Below are positions 46,552-57,900 of a DNA stretch of 64,000 nucleotides, piece after piece. Position numbers and translations under genes: made by a program. Within the stretch, counting starts at the first letter, position 1; each line of letters opens with the position of its first letter. Source of the stretch: Setoptus koraiensis (taxonomy: Eukaryota; Arthropoda); assembly GCA_048013815.1 (NCBI GenBank), contig CM106585.1, positions 2,356,001 to 2,420,000 on the forward strand, given 5' to 3'. The notes under the pieces are model-generated. The model saw nothing but the letters and a program-made list of their open reading frames with translations, did not search any database and was not told the DNA's origin.

Positions 46552-49323
46552 CTATGTTTTCTCTCGTTCACTGTGGTAACTTTGCAGTTCTTGTTTCTGA
46601 AGCTCGAAGCACATTGCACATAACCAGTAGTTGGTTTCTTTATCGCCAAAGAGCTTGCAGCCAGCTGTCATACACCGATCCGAGGCGCTACGTTCTGATA
46701 AATTAGCAAGATTGAGCGAAATCGATGACTGAGATGAGGTGGACGATGACGTTGACGACGACGACGACGATTCTGAAGATAACGACGAAGTATCGGAGGA
46801 GTCAACTTCTTCTTCAGAAGACTCTGTGGATTGTGATAATGAAGCCTGAGATGCTGATGACGATATTGAGGTGGATGACTTTGTACGTCTCTGACTAACC
46901 TCTCTGGGTCTTACAAGACTATGGTGATTGTTGAGACCATTAGCCAAAATTGGAGTTGAAGAAGTAGTTGTTGTTCCATTCGTTAGGGTATTTTTGATTT
47001 TAGATGGCGATTTATTTTTAGCTAGAGATAACTCGAGTAGTTGAGGGTGAGCTATTGTAGATTTGTGTGCGTAGAAAAAACAATATCCACTTCTTCTAGC
47101 CTCGCGTTCGACTTGCTTAGTCTCGGCTCTGGTTACAGCATCATCATCACATGAGTACCAAAATCCATTTTCTTGATTATATACAAAACTAGTATAATGA
47201 CCCGTATTCAGAGAAGGTCCTAAATGACAAACTACGGCCACCAGCTGATATTTATTATCATCGGCATACATGACCGACTGTTTTTGAGCAGGTAATGGTA
47301 CCATTTCTTGGTCATCATCAACGAATCTATGCTGTTGATATGGTACATAAATCTCGAAAGGAGCTTTGATTTCGTCTAAATTCTTTTGGCCAGTATGAGA
47401 GTAACGGGCTAAGGTCATGAACAACACTTCAGGCAACTTCTTAATCATACATTTCCTAGTTTTTTCTTTTGAATCGCAATTTGCTTCGGAGCACTTGAAT
47501 TCCATGAGGTCGTCAAGAAAGTAGTTCACTAAAGCATTCTGTAGAGTGAGCTCGATGATAGTAGATTGATTTTGTTTGAGACTACTGTCCTTTCCGTTCG
47601 GAGAATCTCCGCTAGAGTCACTATTTTTTCTCTCATCATCAGGTATGGTGAGGGAGAGAGTTCGGATCTTTTCGGATACAGCACTGGTCTTATGGCCACA
47701 TTTCACGCATGTCACGTAAGTGTTTAAGTCTAACTCAAATGATCTAGTTATTGGATTCTTTTCATCATGAATACTATCAATACTTTGAAAGTATTCTTGT
47801 ATGGAATCTATTACGTGATAAAAGAATTCACTTGCATCTTGTTGATGCGTTGAATTGAATTGTGAGCTCTTTTCGCCAACAGCCGTTTTTAATTCATTTA
47901 GTTGTTTCTCTAGGTCCAGTTCAAGAGTTGTTGGCGGGTCTACTTTACTAGGTTGTTCTTTAATGGACGGATCAGTGCACAGATTGTCGACCATGTTTGC
48001 TGAACTGTTGGTCTCGTTGTTCGTTTGAACATTTCCATTGGAGGAAACAGATTTTTCCAATGTGCTATCTTGATTGCTATTGTTCGTCATAAGCCGAATT
48101 TTTTCATCTTTAAAGAGTAATCTTTTAGATAAGTAACCATCATATAATTTGTGGAAAGCCTCGGCAATCTTAAACTCTACGTCTGTCCTGGTTAGAGTTT
48201 TGTTATAATTGAGCGCAACTTGCATTTTTTGCTTGAAATCATACATGAATGACGTGAGACTAAATAAACATTGTATAATTGAATTTTCATAACAGGTATT
48301 GCCGAGATTCTTTAATGGCAGAGGTGCTCCTATGTCAGCTGGCTTGATGATTTTCTTGAGCTCATGATTTACTTTTGAGTTATCTGACTTTGGAACAGAT
48401 AGTGCTGTTGGTATTGGTATGGGACTAGTGGTGTTTTTGTTGTTAGATGCTTGAGGGTTAGAATGAATATCATTCTGTTGGTCGCTATTTATGCTTTGGG
48501 TATTTCGTACTGGTTTTGCCGGTGGATTTTTTGGCGAGAACGTCTTCGTATCAGTCGAAGAAACGACATCGCATTGCGTCGAGATATCGATAGGTGTTGA
48601 TCGTTCCCTCGTTGTGTCCACAGCTATGATCTGTTTCAAAGATGCTTCATCTTGCTGATTGGTTCCCGAAGAGATAGATACTTTGGATGAAGATGACGAA
48701 GTCGTTGAACACAATGAATCGGGCAGAGGCGAAAGCTGTTCCCTTTCAATGAGATTATTATCTGTTGTCTGTGCAATACATGCTTTTTGTTCATTGTGCA
48801 TAATTACTTCTTGCTTTTCCCTATTCGGCAAGGTAGACAATGATTGTTGTTGGCCATCGTCCGGCTTACCACACGTCCTAGTGTCGGCTGATGATAAATG
48901 GTCTAGCTGGTGCTGATGGGACGACGAATCTGGTGTTCTGGACGAGGTGGAGGGGGGCGTTTGTGTCGTTTGTTGTGATAGCGAAGAATTTGTTTTAAAT
49001 AATTTGGTCACTTGTTTGAATGAGTGGTGAGATGATTGAGAGCTCGATCTAATAGATCTGAAGCTCAAAGTCATGTAACGCCTACATCGCGCCCTGAGCT
49101 TGTTGGTACTTTTGTCAAGTGGTGGCGATGATTGAAGTGTGTTTGATTTGTTGCGAGATTTTTGTTGTCCGGTATGTTCGGTATCTGTATGTTGTTCGGC
49201 GGTTCCTGATGTTGAGTTTTCAACCGTTGGATGGGTTGATTTGTTTGATGGACTGGATAATTTTAAATGGCGCAACACTGAGCTTTTAGAACCAATTTTG
49301 ACCGATTTCCCAATGAGCAGCAC
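46552..49323 (-). CDS. USP37-like ubiquitin carboxyl-terminal hydrolase with C-terminal A20-like zinc finger
   Basis: A cysteine protease that removes ubiquitin. In the 923-residue frame the Cys box is at KNLGNTCYENSIIQCL (nucleophile Cys344), the QQDASEFF helix at about 494-501, the His box at NTGHYTSFVY (His709), and the Asp-containing WYSCDDDAV follows. A structural zinc pair is visible (CVKC at 539-542, CSEANC at 611-616). The last box, RRSGYCFFYAHK, and the FSLTSF after the Cys box most resemble USP37/26/29. The catalytic domain is split by an insert (about 405-490), and the N-terminal 330 residues are S/T-rich and disordered. The C-terminus holds C-x4-C-x12-C-x2-C with GCKLFG and CAMCFE, very like an A20 zinc finger, a ubiquitin-binding module. 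The frame begins at GTG right after a stop; there is no ATG until M84 (49074). Either M84 starts the protein or a 5' exon is missing. Confidence 0.88.
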   Translation of the reverse strand: MLLIGKSVKIGSKSSVLRHLKLSSPSNKSTHPTVENSTSGTAEQHTDTEHTGQQKSRNKSNTLQSSPPLDKSTNKLRARCRRYMTLSFRSIRSSSQSSHHSFKQVTKLFKTNSSLSQQTTQTPPSTSSRTPDSSSHQHQLDHLSSADTRTCGKPDDGQQQSLSTLPNREKQEVIMHNEQKACIAQTTDNNLIEREQLSPLPDSLCSTTSSSSSKVSISSGTNQQDEASLKQIIAVDTTRERSTPIDISTQCDVVSSTDTKTFSPKNPPAKPVRNTQSINSDQQNDIHSNPQASNNKNTTSPIPIPTALSVPKSDNSKVNHELKKIIKPADIGAPLPLKNLGNTCYENSIIQCLFSLTSFMYDFKQKMQVALNYNKTLTRTDVEFKIAEAFHKLYDGYLSKRLLFKDEKIRLMTNNSNQDSTLEKSVSSNGNVQTNNETNSSANMVDNLCTDPSIKEQPSKVDPPTTLELDLEKQLNELKTAVGEKSSQFNSTHQQDASEFFYHVIDSIQEYFQSIDSIHDEKNPITRSFELDLNTYVTCVKCGHKTSAVSEKIRTLSLTIPDDERKNSDSSGDSPNGKDSSLKQNQSTIIELTLQNALVNYFLDDLMEFKCSEANCDSKEKTRKCMIKKLPEVLFMTLARYSHTGQKNLDEIKAPFEIYVPYQQHRFVDDDQEMVPLPAQKQSVMYADDNKYQLVAVVCHLGPSLNTGHYTSFVYNQENGFWYSCDDDAVTRAETKQVEREARRSGYCFFYAHKSTIAHPQLLELSLAKNKSPSKIKNTLTNGTTTTSSTPILANGLNNHHSLVRPREVSQRRTKSSTSISSSASQASLSQSTESSEEEVDSSDTSSLSSESSSSSSTSSSTSSQSSISLNLANLSERSASDRCMTAGCKLFGDKETNYWLCAMCFELQKQELQSYHSEREKT

Positions 49324-51461
49324 TTACAAGAGTGTCTGCTGCAACCAAACTTGATGATAATATCCTAAGTATATGATACTATTATTGGTAATACTAATAA
49401 TAATTCTAGTCCTGGTGCTAATACTAATATTGATAATAATCGTAATAGTAATAATAATAATAGTGCTTGAAATCAGAGCGAGTGGTCAATAGGCTATTAG
49501 CTTACAACTAGCAACAAAATGATTCTAATGGTGATGGATAATATTAATAATCTAATAATAATAGTGATGATAATGATGAAAAAAAGATTTGGCAATTTCA
49601 CAATTCGCCCATTGGTATGTTTGTAACATTTTGATTAGGCAAAAGCACACAAGCACCATGCTAGTGTACACTGTGGAGCAAAAAGATGCACACAGATATA
49701 CAGGGCACACACAACAAAATGCAGTGCGCTCTTTTTCTGCATTGCTTCCAACATGGAGTGCTTTTGTAAATTTTTGCCCGCCCTCCTTGATCACAAACAC
49801 CACGCAATTGGAACATATACACATGTACACATACACACACTCAGACGCATCAGAATCTGATCATCAGAGGGTAGGGCGTGTCGCGGAATGAAACAGGAGC
49901 AAATCCACTTGTGCGCATCACAATGCCACTGTCACTTGATTTTGTTGATCATTCTCAATCGCCTCTTTGGGGTCCCCATTGTCAGTGATAATGAGCTACC
50001 AGAGTTTATCATTATAAGAAACAACTTGCTTTTCCACCTCAATTTCATCTGATCATATTCGTCACTAAGAACCGAATGGAAAATGTAAAATTTATTTCAC
50101 ATTTTATAAATTGCATGAAGTGGTTACTCTATTTTGGGCTCTTGAGTAGCCTTTTTCACTAGATATACCATATGTTAAACTTGAATCTTGGATCCATTTG
50201 GTCATTTAACCTATTTTTCGCCAATCATCAGCTTTCCAGTTATGATTAAGCGATAAACGATCGAATTGAACTGACTACTAACAATCGAAGTTTTCATTTG
50301 CAAATGTATCAGCTCACATGAACAAATGTCAGTTTAAAAAAAATCCAATATTATCTTGACTAGTCTGTCGTGTCAAATCAGTTTGTTGTGTATTATATTC
50401 CTGACGAGAGGTTCACAATCAATCAATCGACTTGATTCAGCATTGCAACAATCTGTACAACTTCTCAACTAATTAGCTTGTAACAGTAATCAGAGGTTAC
50501 TGTAGCCGGTTAACTACATAAGGTTTTTGAATGTGAGTGCCCATTTCCATCAAATTAGTTAGTAATATATGAGACTCAATTATTCGAAAAAGTTTTGAAA
50601 TTAACGACAGGCAAACACTTCAGCGAAAATAACTCCCTCATAATTATAAATAATAGAATCTACACACAAACATCATTTATAAAAATACATAAGAAACAAG
50701 GGCAACTGGTGATCTAATTTGTACCAAGAAACGAAATGAAAAGCAAGCGAGTACATCACACTATAGTACATGAGAAAATTTCGAAAAAATGACTGTGGAC
50801 GGACCATTGAGACTTTTCTACTAGCAAGAATCATCTATTCATTCGTTGAATTAATTAGCATCAGTTTGACTCGATAACACTTCGTGTACAAGGTCCGCAC
50901 GCTATTGGATGGGAAAAGTTTCAATTCGCGGAATTAGAAAACTCGCCCGATTTATTAGTGTGCAGACCTCATCTTATCCAAGATTTTTCATTTCATAACA
51001 TTTTTTACGGCATTCCGACATTTGCTAATTGAATCACAAAATTTTACAACTTGAATGAATCAAAAAGTCGAGTACAGAAAAAGACATGATCTATTTATGA
51101 TGATGCTCAACCTACTCGAGGTGCAAATAGTTATATGTCCGCGTGATAGACTTTTTCACGATGGTGCAAATAATACTAAGATAGCGACTGATAAACAATC
51201 GAAAACAACGATAGAACTATTTTGCACAAACAAATAATTAGTTACTTTGTTCATGGAATACTCGTTTCCTGGTAGTTACTATGATTTAGTAATTTTCGGT
51301 GAGGCCAATCCTGTATCACTCTTGAAAGTTGAAAGAGCTATGAAGTTGATATAGCTTTTGTCTCTGGTTCTTCATTAGAGTCATGATTATCCAAAGCATT
51401 CAGCGTCGTAAGTAAATTGTGTTAGAATCTGGCTTTTAAAACACAAAAGTTTACTTTTGAA
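49324..51461. other. Intergenic DNA between the USP gene and the coiled-coil gene
   Basis: ATT/AAT-repeat-rich DNA at about 49370-49570 follows the USP 5' end. Below 51462 lies the 3' UTR of the minus-strand coiled-coil gene. No further coding block is supported; a missing USP first exon could lie here. Confidence 0.45.
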
Positions 51462-53606
51462 TCATGTCTTCTCGTTGGACATATTGGTTGCTGATTTCAG
51501 ACCTCCAACGAAGTGATCTGGTCGTGTGGGTTGTTGAATATTACCACGATCTTCTTGTGGATATGGAAGCCCTGAGGGTGGTTGATTGAGATTTGACGAA
51601 TGCGTGGGAAAGTTCGCACTAAGTATAACATTTTTTGGTAACGGTGGCATTGGTATGTATGAATGTTTGCGGTTACTTTTCGGCGAATCTGATGCACTTG
51701 TTCCACACTCTGCATAAGATAAACCTGAGTGAGCAGATGTCGTTGGGTTTGATGATTTGGTTATTCCTTGACTTAGACGGCGCACTGCTTCGTTATATCT
51801 GGTGAGTTGATAGTGTGGCGAAGCTGGTATTGCATCAAGAATTTGTGCTGTATTTTCTTCACCTGGCTTAATTATAGAGCCTAGTTTACTCCTTGACCAG
51901 CCTGATTTATCCACATCGGTAGTACTAGGGGAAGGATCTTTTTGATCAAGTTCCATGGCTAACAAATGACAATCTATTGAAAGTGCAATTTTCTCGTTCC
52001 TTTTCATAATTATTTTTTCAGCTAAGCTTCTGGATAGTGTAAATTTGAGCCTCTCTTTCTCGTCTAAGTTGTATCGTCTCTGACAAACTTCAGCTCGCTT
52101 TTTCTCAACTAACTCCTCGAGTTCTCGGATAGCTTGCCTCTGTCTTTCTTTAGTATTTTCAGTTTCGTTGACCTCAGTATTGTCAATAATCATATTAGAT
52201 GTATTGCGGGGATTATTTGCTTGATGAGAATGTTGACTTATAGGATGCTGACTTCTAAGAATAGATTGGGTCATGTAGGTTGGGGCATAGGGCGAAATAT
52301 AAGTAGATGAGGATATAGGCTTCATATAGCTTAGTTGATCTAAAGGGTCACAATTTACTGTGAGCTGCTGAAGAGATGGTGATAGTAAGTTATAGAAACT
52401 ATTCATGAGTGAAGGTGGGGGAGGCCCTTCATTAACAGGTGTTCTTGCCCCATTGCAACCAGAATTGTCGTCAACCACTAGAAGCGAAGAATCGGAGTTG
52501 TGGTCGCCTTCTATTCGGGGTAGTAATTGGGCATTTTCAGAAGGAACCTTATTCGTTATAACTTTGCTGTTTTTTGAGTCACTTCTTTTGTCAGAAGAAT
52601 CGATCGATATGGCTAAAGGACTTGAGGAACTAGTGCTCGGAACATTCTCAGTATTTGGCGAGTCAGAGGCTGATCTGTTGCGCATAAATCCCATAATGCT
52701 ACAACTAGTAGGGTTCATGATTATCGTTGAATTTTCTGATGGTTCGTTATCTGCTAATTGAGATAGAGTCCCAGAGTTAGAAATCTTGTTTAACTTGAGA
52801 TGATGCAAGTCTTCTGATATACTAGGGCTAACCAGAGAGTTGATATGTCCTTCTGAACAATAAATTTGCGAATCTCCAGAAACTTGACCTTGCTGATCAA
52901 GCTCCTCAGAATCGGAGTCTCTAGAAAGTTGATTAGCAAGATATGGAGAGGTCAAAGTAGTGTTGTTGGTGTTGTTATTCAAGTTAACTATCAGAGATGA
53001 CTTATACTTTGGTCTTGGGGGTTCAATTATCGGAGCGCTATCTGCAACTTCTTGGTGGGCCCAGTTTTGTTCAGTGTGAGGATAATGAAAACAATGATAA
53101 ACCAGCGGCGTTGTATTTGATCTATGATCTCTCCTTACAGACTTAGGGTGCAATGTGCTGCAATGTTCCCTGGCAGTTTCTCTATCATAAAAATCCGGAT
53201 TGTTGTGTCGATGCTCACAATCCCAAGGTGTTTGATTAATTGTGAAACGTATGAGAAAATTTGGGCAATTCTCTTCGTCCTTTTCGTGAGGTTTATTGGT
53301 TCTGAGGTTTTCCTCACTGCTAATGCTAGCCTCCTCTTTAGATTCTCTTATTGATGTTGTGGTCTCAAATGAAGATTGTGTGTTTGAGTTTGCTGTGAAA
53401 CTTATTTCTGTTCGATACCCTGAGCCTGAAGAAGATGTTACTGCATGGCTGTCGGTCAATTCTTCAAATTCATTGTTTCTTGCATTACTCCCACTTGGTT
53501 CATTGTCTTCTGTCAAGCAATTGGTTGTTGCATGAATGGTGCTGCTGTTTATCAAATCTGATGACGAATTTAGATTTAAAATACGATCAATATGATTCTG
53601 AGTCAT
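51462..53606 (-). CDS. Unknown coiled-coil protein, 714 aa, single exon
   Basis: The first ATG in frame is at 53606. The protein is mostly Ser/Asn/Thr-rich and disordered. Two parts look structured. Around residues 115-185 there is a His/Cys-rich block (TPWDCEHRHNNPDFYDRETA, REHCSTLHP, YHCFHYPH) that could bind metal. Around 485-555 there is a coiled coil (RQRQAIRELEELVEKKRAEV ... RNEKIALSIDCHLLAMELD). From memory this coil has a faint resemblance to the coiled coil ahead of the NZF finger in TAB2/TAB3, but neither the CUE domain nor the NZF finger is seen, so no symbol is given. There is no signal peptide or membrane helix, so it is probably intracellular. It could have an extra upstream exon, since the frame remains open above the ATG for some codons. 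Confidence 0.65.
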   Translation of the reverse strand: MTQNHIDRILNLNSSSDLINSSTIHATTNCLTEDNEPSGSNARNNEFEELTDSHAVTSSSGSGYRTEISFTANSNTQSSFETTTSIRESKEEASISSEENLRTNKPHEKDEENCPNFLIRFTINQTPWDCEHRHNNPDFYDRETAREHCSTLHPKSVRRDHRSNTTPLVYHCFHYPHTEQNWAHQEVADSAPIIEPPRPKYKSSLIVNLNNNTNNTTLTSPYLANQLSRDSDSEELDQQGQVSGDSQIYCSEGHINSLVSPSISEDLHHLKLNKISNSGTLSQLADNEPSENSTIIMNPTSCSIMGFMRNRSASDSPNTENVPSTSSSSPLAISIDSSDKRSDSKNSKVITNKVPSENAQLLPRIEGDHNSDSSLLVVDDNSGCNGARTPVNEGPPPPSLMNSFYNLLSPSLQQLTVNCDPLDQLSYMKPISSSTYISPYAPTYMTQSILRSQHPISQHSHQANNPRNTSNMIIDNTEVNETENTKERQRQAIRELEELVEKKRAEVCQRRYNLDEKERLKFTLSRSLAEKIIMKRNEKIALSIDCHLLAMELDQKDPSPSTTDVDKSGWSRSKLGSIIKPGEENTAQILDAIPASPHYQLTRYNEAVRRLSQGITKSSNPTTSAHSGLSYAECGTSASDSPKSNRKHSYIPMPPLPKNVILSANFPTHSSNLNQPPSGLPYPQEDRGNIQQPTRPDHFVGGLKSATNMSNEKT

Positions 53607-54050
53607 TGTCAATTGGTAGTTTATGCAGAGAAAAACTTGAACGTTATGAGGTAGACAGTGAGAGATTTCTGCGATACTGGGTATACATCTGCGAGTTGTG
53701 AGACCTATCGAGTGTATATGACAGTGCTAGAGGAAAGAGCAAAGTGTCTCGCAGGTGTATATCAGATTGGTAGTCATCAGAGAGCAACTAGTGGTTTGTA
53801 GGATAGATATGAAAGATGAATAGGTGATGAGAGTATGAGTAGTAGATAAATCATCTTCGATGAGTGCATTGTGACTTTTACCTACTTAATCTTAATGGTA
53901 TACAATGTATGCCTTCTTGAAATCTGTCGTTTAAATTTCAACAAGTGCCTTAGACCAGTGTTAGCTAAATGCTTTGTGTTGAATGATTATAATGCCACAA
54001 TTACTTATTTAACTTGACTTTAACTTAATTGTTGACACAAATTTGTCTAG
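53607..54050. other. Region upstream of the coiled-coil gene
   Basis: The 5' flank of the minus-strand coiled-coil gene. No separate gene seen. Confidence 0.4.
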
Positions 54051-54452
54051 GCCATCTGATAATAATATTTATGATGCACATCCGACAGTAATAGTAAAAT
54101 GCAGTGAGCCAGAAAGAGATAAAACCAAAATTAATTCCTTGATAGATACCAATAAATTTCTTGAAGGGTGGAAGGTTTATTTCCTAGGACTAGAAAGGTG
54201 TTATCACATGAGTAATATGTTCTATTTCCTGAAGAATAATATTATAATAAAAATTCCAACACAGCTTCCTTATTTCAACCCGAAGCTGTTCAGCAACAGG
54301 GTCAATTTTACTGTATATCAATTGATTCTTGATAAAATCCAGAGGCTTATTGTTTACCGTCCCGTGGACCGTCGAAATTGCCGAATATCCCAACAGTGTA
54401 TTGGAGGACCTCGATTGTATTGTAAATGTTATTTCCGAGTGGTGATAATTTA
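54051..54452 (+). pseudogene. Possible exon or gene fragment of unknown function with one frame break
   Basis: A TTGTCTAG acceptor precedes 54051. From there the frame reads like protein (HPTVIVKCSEPERDKTKINS, then KFLEGWKVYFLGLERCYHMS). At about 54358-54363, in GTCCCG, the sensible reading appears to shift by one base, continuing in another frame (WTVEIAEYPNSVLEDLDCIV, ending NVISEW and a double stop at about 54449-54455). This could be a decayed gene fragment or an indel in the assembly. If there is no shift, the first frame stays open to 54537. The minus strand is also open without interruption from about 54440 to 54190 (LGYSAISTVHGTVNNKPLDF), so even the strand is uncertain. No family recognised. 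Confidence 0.25.
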
Positions 54453-54677
54453 TATCCCTAGCCTCAGAATCACTTCAGACACGTCCAGAATAACTGAATC
54501 ACGGATTAATATTAGGATAAGTAAGTTCAATGTCTAGAGTAGATAAACAATATGGTGCGGTACCTTATTTTTTATTTTTCTCTTAATAATTTCACATATG
54601 TGTCAGAGAACACAAATATTTTTCTATGCATTTCACTGGTGAATATTACAGAGTATTATATATGATCTGATTATATG

Positions 54678-54683
54678 TTTATT
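54678..54683 (-). terminator. Likely poly(A) signal of the 2413-aa protein gene
   Basis: AATAAA on the minus strand, 244 bases after the stop codon at 54927. Confidence 0.45.
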
Positions 54684-54926
54684 ATTGGTGAGAGCTTCAC
54701 AGCCAGAGCTTGTCTGACTATCATGATAGTAGTTCGGTGCCCAAAATACCTCGAGGTATTGTAAAATAGTTTCGTGCATTCTCTCAACGATAAATATAAC
54801 ATGAGTTTGGATACCCTTATGTGCGGAAATTGTACGTGGGCGTTTTTGCCGCATAAACCATACAACGAGTGGCAGTATGTGCACTTGTGCCACTCTAACT
54901 GCAGATTAGTGAATCTAGCCTCTCAA

Positions 54927-57900
54927 TCAAAAATCTGTGACGATTGTATCGATTGTCATTATCTCCGGCATGCTAGTTTCTTTTATCTGGTCACTTGGTA
55001 TTGTAGCTGCTGGTATTGTAGTTGCCGGTATAGCTGTGGCCGGCTGAAATGGACTGCGATTTGCTGCAATTGATTGCAATGGATGCAAATAAGCGTACTT
55101 ATCTAGCCGGGTATTCTTTGAATTCATCATGTCATACTGTTTAATTAACGGGTGGTCAATGTGGTGGCCACTGTTCGTCAATGGTTGTCTCATGTGATGG
55201 TGATCGATATGAATGCAAGAATTCGCACTGTCAACTGCATGATTAAATTGATGAGGCTCGCCCATTGCATTGGCTCGATCTCTGATTGATTCGGCCCCAA
55301 CTCGATATTGGTTGTGTTTATCCAGATAGAAAAACTTCGGCCTGATTGAGCGCTGTTGATTGTTGTTGGCATGGGATAAACTTGCGTACGATGAAAACAG
55401 TTTATCTGCCGTGTTAGTTTCGAATGGCAATTGAATCTTCGATATATGGAATGGTCTCTTCTTTCTATTAAAGCCACTTGCTTGCTTTTCACGCAATTGC
55501 TTCTCATACAATTTATCCATTAATAACTGCGGGCTACTTTTGATAATTTTCGCCACAATCTTGCAACAGTTCTTGCCATTTTCTGTCGAAATGTTCATGG
55601 CCAACGCCTGTTGTTGTCGTTTGGTGTCATTGGTCAGATCAACATCGCTCATTGACGTGTTTGTTTGTGCAATTAAATTTGTCGAACTCATTACGTTGGC
55701 CCAATTCTTGGTGTCTAATTGGTGTTTTACATTTGTATCTGTGTTTGTTCCGTTGCTAACATTCATTTGGGTGCTATTTGTATCGGTTGAATTAATGATC
55801 GCCTGTTGTTCTTTGAAGTCTAATTGTTGACTTTTGTTTACAGGCGCTTGTTGCAAATGCGCAAAAGAATCATCGTCATCGATTGAAGTTTGCTGCTGTT
55901 GTTGGACATTTGAGAAAGGATTTTCAACGGATTGATTCAACTGGGCCTCATTCAAATCATTAGCAACTGGGCCAGCTATCATTGACCAGTGATTGTCATG
56001 CTCGTCTTCATCTTTAAAATGTCGTTGTCTTTGTTGCCTGCCGCCATGATACTGCTCATTACGATGATGGTCAAGCGGATGATGACGATTATATTGATAA
56101 TATGTGGGCTTCTTCCACATTTGTTGACCTCTCGCCGGGTGGAAGGGAGTCGATTGTTGGTCAGCTTGCTGATCAGAATTGTTGTCGAACTGTTGTTCGT
56201 TGTTGGGTTGCTGTTTTTGATGTTGTTGCTCGTGTTCCATTTGTTCCAGTTGTTGTTGTTCAAGATGACGCTGACCATCAACAGTTAATAAATCGTCACC
56301 TTTAACGCCCAATACGTTAGGGTTCTCTTCGTCCTCTAAAAGTGGTGCCATATGATGCACTTTCATTTGGGTCGAGCTATAAGCGCCACCCATATTGTTG
56401 TTATTATTGCCAGTGTTACCATTAATCAAATGCGGCTGTTGATGATGATGATGACGTAACCGGGACGCTGGCGATTGCAGTTGTTGCAATTGATGTTGAT
56501 TATGCAAAGATTGTTGCGCGTGCAACATTGATGGTTGCATCAAAGATTGTTGTTGTCTTGTATGATAATAATGATGGTGAATTCTTGGCAATGGCAATGT
56601 GGTCAATATGGCATGAGCATGATAACGGGCATGATCAGATGGTCGTGATGCGGCTGGCGGTGCTATATGGGCCGGCAGTTGTTGTTGTTGCAAGAATGGT
56701 GGCCTCAATGGAGATTGTTGTACCTGCGGTAATAATGTCTTGGCAACAATATTTCTAAGCCCGTTGAATGGGGGCCTGTACTCGATAGAGGTAGCTGTAA
56801 TGACACGGTCGCGATTCAAAAAATGAGGTCTGAAATGATGATCATCAAATTCATTTACATTGGTGTTTAGTTGTTGCTGCTTAGTTTCCGTGGGCAACCT
56901 CATATTGGCCACGAGATCTGGTCTGGCCATAAGTATTGCAGATATATCCGCTGCTGGCAAGTGCACGAGAGGTGGCTGGTGTTGATTGTGATCTGGGTTG
57001 ACGAAATAGTTCCATGTACCTGCCTTGGCTGCATTGACTTGTTGTTGTTGCTGTTGTTCAGCTTGGGCCGCTTGCTGTTGCTGGTGTGCAGCTGGTGACT
57101 TGTCGAGATTTACCGCAGCTTGAGTATCGTTATTATCATCTTCATTGTTGCTATCATGAATGGCGTTATTCTCAGGCGATGATTGCGACTCGGCGTTTAT
57201 TGATGGTGTTAATTTTGATGTTTTAGACGGACTGTCTAGTTGAATTTTGTCCGAATTGTCTGCAGAGGTTGCCGACATTTCGGTCGTCTTGATCTTGTGC
57301 TGCTGCCTCGGGGCCTGATCTAAATGCTGCTCGATGATACGATTTACATGATGATAATTGTCAGCAAAGTGATGCGGATGGTGATCGTCTGTCATTATGT
57401 GCGATGTCTCATAGTGATGATGAGGCACAACAGAGGTTGTGGGCTGAGATAAAAAATGAACTCCAGGTAAATTGTTCACTTGTGCACTTGTTGCCTGTTT
57501 GAGTCGACTCGGGTGTCTATGATGAGGGTACAAATGATCGGGTGATGGTGATACTCCTCTGATGAAGTCGCCTGGCGAGTGGTTTCCATCTGTTTGTGAC
57601 CATTCGTAAAAGGCCATTTGTTGTCTAGTATTGTCATTAACACTGGCCAGCAATGGTGCTGGCGAATGCTCAAACAAATGATTATTGTTATGGTGCTGCA
57701 ACAAGTGGTTGTTATGATGCTGATGTAATCTGTGATTGTTCAACGGATGATGAGGGTGTGATCGGTGATGATGGTGCTTATAAGGATGCTCAGTGAGCAC
57801 CGGCAACAAAGCAACTTGTTGATCGGTGACAATAGACGTCGGATGTTGCTCGAATGGCTGATGCTGATTGTCTTTAACTGGGTGCATATTATCTCGTTGA

